Position numbers and translations under genes: made by a program. A stretch of 64,000 bases of DNA. Source: Cytophagales bacterium (GTDB lineage: Bacteria > Bacteroidota > Bacteroidia > Cytophagales > Thermoflexibacteraceae). Within the stretch, counting starts at the first letter, position 1, and each line of letters starts with the position of its first letter. The stretch lies in contig JAAFKA010000002.1 of the NCBI GenBank assembly GCA_013299115.1, positions 186,001 through 250,000 of the forward strand. The letters are read 5' to 3'. Under the pieces are notes generated by a model. The model was not told the origin of the DNA, did no database searches, and saw nothing but the letters and a program-made list of their open reading frames with translations. Below, piece after piece: positions 56,467-64,000 of the stretch.

Positions 56467-56474
56467 TCATTCAA

Positions 56475-56505
56475 TTTATCAGACCCCTTCGAGGGGTCTG
56501 ATAAA
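56475..56505. repeat. Palindrome of the TTATCnGACnC family, copy 3
   Basis: TTTATCAGACCCCTTCGAGG and the complement to ATAAA: a perfect 31-base dyad with centre CTTCGAG, about 20 bases upstream of the rsmI ATG. Confidence 0.82.
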
Positions 56506-56526
56506 TACAAAACATCTTACCACCCC

Positions 56527-57231
56527 ATGCCATTAACCCTTGTCCCTACGCCCATAGGTAATCTCGACGACATCACGTTGCGAGCCATAAAAGTTTTGCA
56601 AACAGCCGACCTAATTTTGGCAGAAGATACCCGTCAAAGTGCCATTTTGCTCAAACATTTGCAAATAACCAAACCTTTGCAGAGTTACCATATTTTTAAC
56701 GAACACCAAACCGTAACTTCTTTGCTGCAAAAATTGCAACAAGGTTTGCATATTGCCTTAGTTTCTGATGCTGGCACGCCTGCCATTTCTGACCCTGGTT
56801 TTTTGCTGGTACGTGCTTGCGTACAGGCGGAAATAGTGGTAGATTGTTTGCCCGGTGCCACAGCTTTTGTACCTGCCTTAGTAAAATCGGGATTACCTAC
56901 TGACCGTTTTATTTTTGAAGGTTTTTTGCCACACAAAAAAGGTAGGAAGACCCGAATAGAAAATTTGCAAGACGAAACTCGTACCATGATTTTTTACGAG
57001 TCGCCTCATCGGTTGCTGAAAACCTTAGAACAGTTGGCTGCGGTTTTCGGCAAGCAACGCAAAGCCTCTGTTTCGCGTGAACTAACTAAGATTCACGAGG
57101 AAACTGTCAATGCGACCTTAGACGAATTGCTGGTTTACTTTACAAAAAAAGGTGTAAAAGGCGAAATTGTATTGGTAGTAGCAGGAAAAGATAGCAAAGA
57201 GGTGCAAGCGGAGGAGGAACAAGAGGAGTAA
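56527..57231 (+). CDS. rsmI: 16S rRNA (cytidine-1402 2'-O) methyltransferase
   Basis: 234 residues from the ATG at 56527 (the open frame runs upstream through the two repeats, which are not coding). Methylates the ribose of C1402 in the decoding centre of 16S rRNA using SAM. The RsmI set is complete: LTLVPTPIGNLDDITLRAIKVL, EDTRQSAILLKHL, ALVSDAGTPAISDPGFLLVRACV, CLPGATAFVPALVKSGL, FEGFLPHKKGRKTRIE, and KASVSRELTKIHEE with GEIVLVVAG near the end. A short Glu-rich tail follows. The paralog lacking the first motif is at 38169. Confidence 0.95.
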   Translation: MPLTLVPTPIGNLDDITLRAIKVLQTADLILAEDTRQSAILLKHLQITKPLQSYHIFNEHQTVTSLLQKLQQGLHIALVSDAGTPAISDPGFLLVRACVQAEIVVDCLPGATAFVPALVKSGLPTDRFIFEGFLPHKKGRKTRIENLQDETRTMIFYESPHRLLKTLEQLAAVFGKQRKASVSRELTKIHEETVNATLDELLVYFTKKGVKGEIVLVVAGKDSKEVQAEEEQEE

Positions 57232-57265
57232 AATAGCAAAAGGAGTTGTTTAATTAAGAAAGCTA

Positions 57266-57302
57266 AGTAATTGAACTTAATTATCCGACACCTCAAAGGT
57301 GT
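57266..57302. repeat. Partial TTATCnGACnC repeat, copy 4
   Basis: AAGTAATTGAACTTAATTATCCGACACCT then CAAAGGTGT matches, inverted, the sequence 14834-14871 including its flank, but the second arm is interrupted after GGTGT. It lies in the gap between rsmI and the convergent holin-like gene. Confidence 0.68.
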
Positions 57303-57419
57303 AAGTCGTCTAGTTGAAAGCAACCAAACAAGTTCACAGGCAAACCTAAATCTCATTAGATTAAACACCAATGAAACTTAGGTAAGCAATTATGCTGCCT
57401 GATTTTATTCTTAACCTAC

Positions 57420-57752
57420 CTAAAACACCAAATGCAAAACAGAATTAGCAATAGCTAACACTACCGCATAAATTAAAGCCCAAAGAAAACCATCTACCTC
57501 AAAATCATCGAGAATTTTGTCTATGATAATGATAATAATTGCGTCTATGACCCAAGTAAACAAGCCCAAAGTCAAAAAATTTATGGGGAAAGTTAATATT
57601 TTTAGCACAGGTTTAATGGTGTAGCTGGCAATAGTAAGCAAAATTGCAATTATGGCTGCTGTTCCAAAATTTTTTATTTTTACGCCTGGCAAAATATAGC
57701 CAGCAGCAAAAACAGCTACAATATAAAGCAAGAAGTACCAAATAGTTTGCAT
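57420..57752 (-). CDS. Small four-helix membrane protein, phage-holin family (DUF360-like)
   Basis: 110 residues, nearly all hydrophobic, with four helices: IWYFLLYIVAVFAAGYILPGV, AAIIAILLTIASYTIKPVLKIL, INFLTLGLFTWVIDAIIIII, FLWALIYAVVLAIANSVL. This is the mycobacterial four-TMS / phage-holin-like family (PF04020), encoded in many genomes outside prophages, so a lysis role is not implied. No lysin gene is near. Its start is the first ATG downstream of an AT-rich leader. Confidence 0.82.
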   Translation of the reverse strand: MQTIWYFLLYIVAVFAAGYILPGVKIKNFGTAAIIAILLTIASYTIKPVLKILTFPINFLTLGLFTWVIDAIIIIIIDKILDDFEVDGFLWALIYAVVLAIANSVLHLVF

Positions 57753-57802
57753 ATTTTTTTGTTTAAGGATTTATGTTTTATACGCAAGAAAGTCAAACAA
57801 GG

Positions 57803-60337
57803 TTACTCCAACTGCTTATAATATTCCAACACTCTGCGGTCTTTTTCTTTGCGGCGTATGCTTGCCAGCCTTTTTTCTATGTTTTCTGTTCCTTGCAACA
57901 GGGCTAAGGTTTGGTAGGTCTGCATACGAATTTGGTAATTGGCGTGGTTCAGAGCCAACCATTCCAAGTAGTCGGCAGCTTCGTTTTGCACCAATTTGGG
58001 CTGATTGACTACATATTGCCCAAAATACCCCAGCAAATAATACAAACCACTGTTTTCAAATTTTTGCAGACTTGCCACAAACCAATCATACTTGTTGGGA
58101 GTTTGCGAAAAAGAATAAAAATCTGCAATCGGAATGGCAACCACCAAACTATTTGCCTTTTCAAACTTCTCAAACTGTTCGGCTGCATTCACGCCGCCAC
58201 TGTTGTAGTAGGCATAGAGAGAATTGGCAATGACCGTATAGGAACTGTCATTGGCAAGTCTTTCCCTAAACAACTCTGCATAGTCGTTGCTCAACGTAGC
58301 CAACGAGGTAATAGCCGTAGCCCGTACCAATGATTTTTTGTCGGTTTGTATCAATTCACGCAATTTTTCGGCTACTTTTTGCCTGTCTTCGCCCTCGTAT
58401 TTGTCAAATAACTCGGCTGCCAACAACCTTATTTCCCAGAATTTGTCTTGCAAGGCAAGCAGCAAAGTTTGCCTAATTTCTTTTTGGTTTCTTTTGCTTT
58501 GCAAATAGTTCAAAGCCTCCATTCTTGCCAACACTTTTGGGCTGTTTTTATACTGAAAAATGTACTCTTCCGTAGTTTTTTCGTGAGTAACTTCTGCTAA
58601 GAGTTGGGTTTCTCCATCAAAAAACACCAAGTCAGGTTTGCCTTCGCAGTCCAAGCTAAAAGTTTGTTCACGTTGGGTAATAGTTATCAAATGGCGTTTG
58701 GTTTTGCCTTTTGCCCAAATATCAACGGCAAGGGGCAACCGATATAGAGGAAAGTAAGCTAAATCTTGTGTTTGCTTGACTTGCAACTGCACTTTGCCGT
58801 TTTCGTAAGTATGCTGCACAGTAAGTTGAGGGTGTCCTGCCCGCATGAACCACTGCTCGAAAAACCAATTCAAATCCTCGCCTGTAACTTCCTCAAAAAC
58901 CAAACGGAGGTCGTGAATTTCGGCTTTTTTGTAGGCAAATTTTTTGAGATACAACCGCAAGGCAGCAAAAAAAGCATCGTCCCCAACTAATTTGCGGAGT
59001 TGGTGCAAAATCACAGCCCCTTTTGCGTAAGAATGACTGTCGAACATATCTTCTTTGTCTGCATATTGGTAACGAATCAGCGGCTCACGTTTACTTTGGG
59101 CTTCCTGCATATATTGGTTTGCCTCCTCTTGCAACTGAAATTCCATCTCATCGACTCCGCTTTTGTACTCTTTCCAAAGCAATTCGGCATAGTTGGCAAA
59201 AGATTCATTCAAAGGCAGATTTGCCCAAGATTCGCATGTAACCAAGTCACCAAACCACTGGTGCATCAGTTCATGGGCTATGATGCCGTCCCAATTTTCG
59301 TCTATCAAATATTGCCTATCCACCTGCAAACCCTCCATAAACAGCGAAGCCGATGTATTTTCCATTGCTCCTGATACATAATCACGCACCACGACTTGTG
59401 CATATTTGTCCCAAGGAAAAGGATAATCCAACAACTTCGAAAAATACTCCATCATTTCTGGCGTGTTGCCAAAAATAGCCTTTGCGTATTGCTCATATTC
59501 AGGCTCTACATAATAGTTTACATCGAGGTTTCGCCACTTGTCTTTCACTACCGCAAATTTTCCTACTGCCATCATAGCCAAGTAAGGTGCATGGGGTTTG
59601 TCTTGTTTCCAATGGTCTGTTCTTGTGCCGTTGCCGTTGTCTTTGGAGGCAATCAGTTTGCCGTTAGACAAAGTTGTATAGACTTTGTCTATCGTTATCA
59701 ACAATTCTTGCGTAGTTTTGGTATTCGGAGAATCGAAGGTAGGAAACCAACAAGAATTGGCTTCGGTTTCGCCTTGTGTCCAGATTTGCTGCGGTTTATT
59801 GGGAATTTTGCCCTGCGGATTGATAAAATACAGCCCTTTGTCTGACGTAATAGCCTCGCTGCCTCCCACATTTTCCAATTCGTTAGGCTTGGCTGTATAG
59901 ACAATTTTTAAGGTCAATTTGTCTATTTTTTGGTAGGTTTTTGGCAATTTCACACGCAATTTGCGTTTGTCGTAGTCATATTGCAAGGGCAAATTTTTGG
60001 TTTCTACTAATTCCACACTTTGTACGGCAAAGCCTTTGGCATCGAGGACTACTTCATTTTGCGGGTAGAAATAAGGCTGCATACTCAACGTAGCCACACC
60101 CAATAAATGTTGCTTTTCCCAATCAAAACTTACTTCCAATTTGGTGTGCAGCAACTCAAAACGCCGAGCATTTTCTGCTTGGTAGTTGGCGGACTTGCGA
60201 CTATTTTCTAAGTACCTTTCTTTCCACGCAGGCAACAGCGTATCGTTGGCAATAGGCGTAGTTTGTGCCTGCCCTTGCTGCCACACCAAACAGCAAATCC
60301 AAAGGACAAACAAAGCAGAGTATATTTTTTTTTGCAT
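57803..60337 (-). CDS. pepN: M1 family aminopeptidase
   Basis: 844 residues. Signal peptide (LFVLWICCLVWQQGQAQ) so exported. N-terminal beta domain, then the catalytic domain with the exopeptidase motif GAMEN (near residue 320), the zinc motif HELMH (His355, Glu356, His359) in IIAHELMHQWFGD and the third ligand in LNESFANYAELL, then an immunoglobulin-like domain (PQLTVQHTYENGKVQLQV) and a HEAT-repeat C-terminal domain. It cleaves N-terminal residues from peptides in the periplasm or outside. It sits alone on this strand, 64 bases upstream of which lies the cobalamin adenosyltransferase stop. Confidence 0.93.
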   Translation of the reverse strand: MQKKIYSALFVLWICCLVWQQGQAQTTPIANDTLLPAWKERYLENSRKSANYQAENARRFELLHTKLEVSFDWEKQHLLGVATLSMQPYFYPQNEVVLDAKGFAVQSVELVETKNLPLQYDYDKRKLRVKLPKTYQKIDKLTLKIVYTAKPNELENVGGSEAITSDKGLYFINPQGKIPNKPQQIWTQGETEANSCWFPTFDSPNTKTTQELLITIDKVYTTLSNGKLIASKDNGNGTRTDHWKQDKPHAPYLAMMAVGKFAVVKDKWRNLDVNYYVEPEYEQYAKAIFGNTPEMMEYFSKLLDYPFPWDKYAQVVVRDYVSGAMENTSASLFMEGLQVDRQYLIDENWDGIIAHELMHQWFGDLVTCESWANLPLNESFANYAELLWKEYKSGVDEMEFQLQEEANQYMQEAQSKREPLIRYQYADKEDMFDSHSYAKGAVILHQLRKLVGDDAFFAALRLYLKKFAYKKAEIHDLRLVFEEVTGEDLNWFFEQWFMRAGHPQLTVQHTYENGKVQLQVKQTQDLAYFPLYRLPLAVDIWAKGKTKRHLITITQREQTFSLDCEGKPDLVFFDGETQLLAEVTHEKTTEEYIFQYKNSPKVLARMEALNYLQSKRNQKEIRQTLLLALQDKFWEIRLLAAELFDKYEGEDRQKVAEKLRELIQTDKKSLVRATAITSLATLSNDYAELFRERLANDSSYTVIANSLYAYYNSGGVNAAEQFEKFEKANSLVVAIPIADFYSFSQTPNKYDWFVASLQKFENSGLYYLLGYFGQYVVNQPKLVQNEAADYLEWLALNHANYQIRMQTYQTLALLQGTENIEKRLASIRRKEKDRRVLEYYKQLE

Positions 60338-60370
60338 AGCTGCAATTAAAATATTTTTTGGCTTGTTTGC

Positions 60371-60390
60371 AAAAACCTTACAAGGTTTTA
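60371..60390 (-). terminator. Hairpin after the adenosyltransferase gene
   Basis: On the minus strand AAAACCTTGTAAGGTTTTT forms a 7-8 bp stem with a short loop and T-rich tail, just past the stop at 60404. Confidence 0.55.
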
Positions 60391-60403
60391 TAATTTTAAA
60401 ATT

Positions 60404-60958
60404 TTACTTTATTACTCTTGGTTTCCAACTAACTTCTTCTACCTCTAACTCCTGCCCCATTTTGCGTGCCAATACAAACAAATAATCTGACAACCTATTG
60501 AGGTATTGAATAAAAATATCTGCCACTTCCACCTCAGCAGCTAAGGTAATAACCAATCTTTCACTTCGCCTGCACACAGTACGTGCCACATGACAAAACG
60601 AAATCGACTGATGCCCACCTGGTAAGATAAAAGCACGTAATTCTGGTAGAGCAGAGTCCATATTGTCCATTTCTTTTTCAAGCAATTCTATGTCGCCGGG
60701 CAATAAATCTGGCATCTGTTTTTTATTTCCCTCAGGCTCGGCAGCCAAATTAGCCCCTATAGTAAACAACCTATCTTGAATTTCTTTGAGCAAATCTTTT
60801 CTACTTTCGTTTACAGGCTGGTCACGCAGCAAGCCTATATAAGAATTTAATTCGTCGATGGTGCCATAAGCCTCTATACGAGGGTGAGATTTGGCTACCC
60901 GACTGCCCCCTAACAACGAGGTCTGTCCCTTATCTCCTGTTTTGGTGTAAATTTTCAT
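60404..60958 (-). CDS. PduO-type ATP:cob(I)alamin adenosyltransferase
   Basis: 184 residues. Transfers the adenosyl group of ATP to cob(I)alamin, producing adenosylcobalamin. Signatures: MKIYTKTGDKGQTSLLGGSRV (ATP loop, near-invariant in PduO), EAYGTIDELNSYIGLL, and the helical end with FILPGGHQSISFCHVARTVCRRSERLV (the P-G-G...R..RRaER motif). Trimeric in the family. The product would supply methylmalonyl-CoA mutase or ribonucleotide reductase, neither of which is nearby. Start ATG at 60958. Confidence 0.93.
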   Translation of the reverse strand: MKIYTKTGDKGQTSLLGGSRVAKSHPRIEAYGTIDELNSYIGLLRDQPVNESRKDLLKEIQDRLFTIGANLAAEPEGNKKQMPDLLPGDIELLEKEMDNMDSALPELRAFILPGGHQSISFCHVARTVCRRSERLVITLAAEVEVADIFIQYLNRLSDYLFVLARKMGQELEVEEVSWKPRVIK

Positions 60959-61348
60959 GGGTAAGTATTAATTAATACAAAGCTCTAAAACGAAACTGTC
61001 TAAAAGAGGCAGTCCAAGAAGTTTAAAAAACAAAGAATATAACTATTTGATAATCAAGTATTTATATTTTATAAAATCTTAATATTTTAACTTTTCTCGC
61101 ACTCTCTTTTTCGTTATTTTACAAAACAGTTTTTGTTTCCCACAAAGTAATAATAAATCTGCAACTTCGCAAAACAATGACTATAAATTCAGCTTGCTGT
61201 GTTTGCTTTCTTAAAGCCCCAACCCAAATTGTAAATTAGACGTAACCATTCTCACAGTGGATAAGTGAAACTTTTTACCTACTTTTCTAAGAGAGCAAAA
61301 AAGTATATTCAAAGATTCAAAAAAATTAAACAAAAAAAGTATAATAAA
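60959..61348. other. Gene-free stretch before the tRNA unit
   Basis: Nothing supported: no reading frame of credible length or composition, no tRNA-like fold, no repeat of the listed families. Base composition is strongly AT-rich, and the downstream end carries the tRNA promoter. Confidence 0.6.
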
Positions 61349-61380
61349 TTTGGAAATTTAAAAACAAGAGTATAACTTTG
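61349..61380 (+). promoter_or_regulatory. Promoter of the tRNA-Ser/tRNA-Pro unit
   Basis: TTTG at 61349-61352, 20-base spacer, TAACTTTG at 61373-61380: exact consensus, 29 bases before tRNA-Ser. Confidence 0.78.
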
Positions 61381-61408
61381 CAGCACCAAAAAAATAAATA
61401 TCTCTGTT

Positions 61409-61495
61409 AGAGAGATGCCTGAGTGGTTAAAGGAGCAGTTTGCTAAACTGTCATCGGGTTATACTGGTGCATGGGTTCGAATCCCATTCTCTCTG
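61409..61495 (+). tRNA. tRNA-Ser (GCT)
   Basis: 87 bases with the long variable arm of serine tRNAs. Acceptor AGAGAGA (61409-61415) pairs with TCTCTCT (61488-61494), discriminator G. The anticodon loop TTGCTAA gives GCT, reading AGC/AGT. The T arm has GGTTCGAATCC. CCA is not encoded. Fold read by eye. Confidence 0.95.
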
Positions 61496-61503
61496 CAAAT
61501 TTT

Positions 61504-61578
61504 CGGGGTGTAGCGTAGCCCGGTCATCGCGCCTGCTTTGGGAGCAGGAGGTCGCAAGTTCGAATCTTGCCACCCCGA
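61504..61578 (+). tRNA. tRNA-Pro (TGG)
   Basis: 75 bases. Acceptor CGGGGTG (61504-61510) pairs with CACCCCG (61571-61577), discriminator A. Anticodon stem CCTGC/GCAGG with loop TTTGGGA gives TGG, reading CCN. T arm GTTCGAATC present; CCA not encoded. Nine bases separate it from tRNA-Ser, so the two are cotranscribed. Confidence 0.95.
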
Positions 61579-61586
61579 CTTTTCTT

Positions 61587-61625
61587 AATAGCCTATCTTT
61601 TAAAAGAAAGATAGGCTATTATTTT
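61587..61625 (+). terminator. Terminator of the tRNA unit
   Basis: AATAGCCTATCTTT (61587-61600) and AAAGATAGGCTATT (61607-61620) form a perfect 14-bp stem with a 6-base loop followed by ATTTTTA: a textbook Rho-independent terminator. Confidence 0.92.
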
Positions 61626-61685
61626 TAGAAATAGTATAAAGTATGTGTGGTAAAACAGATTAAACACTATCAATTATTTAATTCC

Positions 61686-63221
61686 TTATTGATAGTGTTG
61701 CACTTCATAGTCCGCAATTTTCTTGTCTTTGCAAACCACCCCAATCAGATAAATAGCTTTGCTGCTACCTGCATATGCTTGGTAATAGTGGCGGTTATGT
61801 ATCTGTTGCAAGGCTTCTGCCACTGTGCCATCTACCTTAAACTCCCAAATAAAAATGTGCTGGGCTGTTTCCACTACCGCATCTATCCTGCCTTCGCTTA
61901 CACTGGGTTCTGCTTGGGCATAGTAGCCTAATAATCGGAAAGTAAGAAAAATAACAGCATGGTAATATTTTTCTTGGTTGGCTGCAAAAAGCTGATAAGG
62001 AATACTACCCAGCAAACCATTCAGGCTTTTTATTACTTGGGCAAAATCTAATTTTTGCATTGCCTTAAACAAGGCTTTTACAGGAGGCTTCACGTCTAAT
62101 TGGTGGCAATATTCTGCCAACAAATATTGCAACATAGAATCTCGCACTTCTTGGTTGGGGTAGTCCAAAATATATGTATCGTCATCTTGCTCCACAATGG
62201 TAAGGTAGCCTGTCTGAAAAAGCAAAGTTGGGGCTGGCAACTGTTCCAACCGAAAACTACTCAACTGGGCTGCCCCCACCACCATTTGCTCTATGTTAAA
62301 CGTAAAATCCTCACTCAACAAGTTGATAAGCAAGGTCGGCGTGCCTGTTTCAAACCAATAGTTACGAAATTCGCCATTTTTGAGAAAGTTTAATATAGAA
62401 GTTGGATTATATACTTTGTCTTTTCCATTCCACGAATAGCCATTGTACCAGAGTCGCATTTTGGCAAACAAGGCTTCATAAGTTAGCTGTTTTTCAGCTG
62501 CTAACTCGTGTAACCTTTCATCAAAATAGTGGATAATTTCCTGTTCGGTATAACCTAATAAAGTGGCTGCTCGTGATGCAAGAGTCAGGTCTTCTAATTG
62601 GTTAAGGTCAGAAAACAAAGACACTTTGCTAAACTTAGTGATGCCTGTGATGAACAAAAAACGCAGATAAGGGTCTAATTCTTTCAACGGAGAATAAAAA
62701 TTTCGCAACCATTGCTTGTTTTCCTGGGCTACTGCTACTTCTGGCGTACCCAAATATTCGTTGATTGGCTTGTCATATTCGTCCACCAAAATTACTACTT
62801 TTTGTTGGTATTTGTCATGTATTTTTTTTACTAATTCTGTCATTTTATTAGAGATACCTTCTTCTGTCAAACTAATACCATATTGATTGGCTTGTTCTTC
62901 TATTTTGCTATGAATATCTTTTTGCAAGCCAATTTCTCTAAAACTCGACTGAATAAAGGTAAAATGGAGCACAGGGTAGTTCATTTCTGCCCAATTCACT
63001 TTGTCGGCAATCCACAAACCCTCAAATAACTCTTTCCTGCCCTGAAATAAATATTTGAAGGTGCTGAGCAACAAGGACTTACCAAAACGGCGAGGGTGAG
63101 AGTAAAAGTAAGTTTTACCCTGCCCCAACAGTTGGTAAATCTGTTCCGTTTTGTCCACATACACACAATTTAATGTGCGAAGTTCCTTAAAATCCTGAAT
63201 ACCGAGAGAATAGCGTTGCAT
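61686..63221 (-). CDS. AAA-ATPase-like protein with PD-(D/E)XK nuclease domain, copy A
   Basis: 511 residues. N-terminal AAA-ATPase-like domain (family PF09820 type): YVDKTEQIYQLLGQGKTYF then a modified Walker A SHPRRFGKSLLLST (Gly47, Lys48, Ser49) and Walker B VVILVDEYDKPI (Asp147, Glu148). The middle has RLWYNGYSWNG and VYNPTSILNFL. The C-terminal domain (DUF1703/PD-(D/E)XK type) has Asp447 in GRIDAVVET, Glu460-Phe-Lys462 in IWEFK and a QIHNRHYYQAY helix. Large Bacteroidota families of this kind are considered mobile or conflict-related; targets unknown. It follows copy B by 14 bases on the same strand and lies 60 bases from the tRNA terminator. Confidence 0.9.
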   Translation of the reverse strand: MQRYSLGIQDFKELRTLNCVYVDKTEQIYQLLGQGKTYFYSHPRRFGKSLLLSTFKYLFQGRKELFEGLWIADKVNWAEMNYPVLHFTFIQSSFREIGLQKDIHSKIEEQANQYGISLTEEGISNKMTELVKKIHDKYQQKVVILVDEYDKPINEYLGTPEVAVAQENKQWLRNFYSPLKELDPYLRFLFITGITKFSKVSLFSDLNQLEDLTLASRAATLLGYTEQEIIHYFDERLHELAAEKQLTYEALFAKMRLWYNGYSWNGKDKVYNPTSILNFLKNGEFRNYWFETGTPTLLINLLSEDFTFNIEQMVVGAAQLSSFRLEQLPAPTLLFQTGYLTIVEQDDDTYILDYPNQEVRDSMLQYLLAEYCHQLDVKPPVKALFKAMQKLDFAQVIKSLNGLLGSIPYQLFAANQEKYYHAVIFLTFRLLGYYAQAEPSVSEGRIDAVVETAQHIFIWEFKVDGTVAEALQQIHNRHYYQAYAGSSKAIYLIGVVCKDKKIADYEVQHYQ

Positions 63222-63235
63222 AATAATTTTTTGTT

Positions 63236-64000
63236 TTATTGATATTGTTGCACTTCATAGTCCGTAATTTTTTTGTCTTTGCAAACCACACCAATTAAAT
63301 AAATAGCTTTGCTGCTGCCTGCATAAGCTTGGTAATAGTGGCGGTTGTGTATCTGCTGCATGGCTTCTGCCACTGTGCCATCTACCTTAAACTCCCAAAT
63401 AAAAATGTGCTGGGCTGTTTCCACTACGGCATCTATTCTGCCTTCGCTTACACTGGGTTCTGCCTGGGCATAGTAGCCTAAGAGCCTGAAAGTGAGGAAA
63501 ATAACAGCATGGTAATATTTTTCTTGATTGGCTGCAAAAAGCTGATAAGGAATACTACCCAGCAAACCATTCAGGCTTTTTATTACTTGGGCAAAATCTA
63601 ATTTTTGCATAGCCTTAAACAAGGCTTTTACAGGTGGTTTCACGTCTAATTGGTGGCAATATTCTGCCAACAAATACTGCAACATAGAATCCCGCACTTC
63701 TTGATTGGGATAGTCCAATACATAAGTGTCGTCATCTTGCTCTACAATGGTGAGGTAGCCTGTTTGGAAGAGTAGGGTAGGGGCTGGCAACTGTTCCAGC
63801 CGAAAACTACTCAACTGAGCTGCTCCCACCACCATTTGCTCTATATTAAACGTAAAATCCTCACTCAACAAGTTGATAAGCAAGGTCGGCGTGCCTGTTT
63901 CAAACCAATAGTTACGAAATTCGCCTGCCGACAGAAAGTTGAGAATAGAGGTTGGATTATACACTTTGTCTTTTCCATTCCACGAATAGCCATTGTACCA
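63236..64000 (-). CDS. AAA-ATPase-like / PD-(D/E)XK protein, copy B (5' part outside window)
   Basis: The frame is open at the window edge, beginning WYNGYSWNGKDKV; a GTG at 63964 is internal. 254 residues are visible, covering the end of the AAA part and the complete nuclease domain (GRIDAVVET, IWEFK, QIHNRHYYQAY). They match copy A at nearly every position: visible changes include NFLKNGEF to NFLSAGEF, AEALQQ to AEAMQQ, and KKIADYEVQHYQ to KKITDYEVQQYQ. This is a recent tandem duplication; the N-terminal ATPase part must lie beyond the window. Confidence 0.92.
   Translation of the reverse strand, partial: WYNGYSWNGKDKVYNPTSILNFLSAGEFRNYWFETGTPTLLINLLSEDFTFNIEQMVVGAAQLSSFRLEQLPAPTLLFQTGYLTIVEQDDDTYVLDYPNQEVRDSMLQYLLAEYCHQLDVKPPVKALFKAMQKLDFAQVIKSLNGLLGSIPYQLFAANQEKYYHAVIFLTFRLLGYYAQAEPSVSEGRIDAVVETAQHIFIWEFKVDGTVAEAMQQIHNRHYYQAYAGSSKAIYLIGVVCKDKKITDYEVQQYQ

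Noticed and set aside
57420-57752. Holin-like gene as evidence of a prophage
   Set aside because: No lysin, structural, integrase or regulatory phage genes nearby; this family is widespread as a chromosomal membrane protein.

Overview
The window looks like a chromosomal segment of an AT-rich Bacteroidota, most likely a gliding or filamentous Cytophagales-type bacterium. Evidence: many promoters of the Bacteroidota form TTTG-N(19-22)-TAnnTTTG, weak or absent Shine-Dalgarno sites, a type IX secretion (T9SS) component (PorQ) and a T9SS-targeted metalloprotease, many SPI/SPII-exported proteins of Bacteroidota-only families (DUF5683, DUF6913, DUF5908, ERM-like coiled-coil proteins), and NuoA, RocD and CoA-transferase sequences of Bacteroidota type. 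I do not name a genus.

Layout. 1-7.7 kb: end of aroQ, a secreted TPR protein, a large hybrid histidine kinase, a solitary nuoA, a bifunctional-nuclease/UVR protein and a family 2 glycosyltransferase. 7.7-17.8 kb: a secreted TPR-CHAT protease-like protein, a methyltransferase, lipoproteins, an isolated two-gene piece of a contractile injection system (DUF5908 + CIS-tube/LysM adaptor) abutting a truncated acetyltransferase, a deoxyribosyltransferase-like protein, a His-rich lipoprotein under an elaborate palindromic operator, DUF2252, and two tandem ERM-like proteins. 18-26.3 kb: DUF5683, M16 peptidase, porin, ornithine aminotransferase, a T9SS metalloprotease. 26.5-33.3 kb: an accessory island with an XRE regulator split from its coiled coil, a 22-codon remnant of an acyl-CoA carboxylase beta gene, four tandem Uma2 nuclease-fold genes, a DUF2339 membrane protein and a decayed DUF1003 gene. 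33.3-47 kb: M61 peptidase, scoA without scoB, PorQ, an RsmI-like methylase, DUF6913, and an exported-protein cluster with TMEM175 channel and alginate-export-type porin; then trpD and rfbC. 48-61 kb: MORN-repeat protein, Na/Pi cotransporter, REC-SpoIIE phosphatase, asparaginase, DUF1571-LysM, rsmI, holin-like protein, M1 aminopeptidase, cobalamin adenosyltransferase. 61.4-64 kb: tRNA-Ser(GCT), tRNA-Pro(TGG), terminator, and two tandem AAA-ATPase/PD-(D/E)XK genes, the second cut by the window edge.

What stands out. Most genes are ordinary monocistronic housekeeping or envelope genes. The unusual layer is between them: at least ten families of short palindromic or terminal-inverted-repeat elements, many with perfect arms of 20-36 bp and several found two to six times in 64 kb. 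Some serve as terminators, one lies between a consensus promoter and its gene, and one family punctuates the Uma2 amplification. Together with the gene remnants (acyl-CoA carboxylase tail, DUF1003 head, GNAT without its C-terminus, orphan injection-system pair) they show a chromosome actively remodelled by small repeats.
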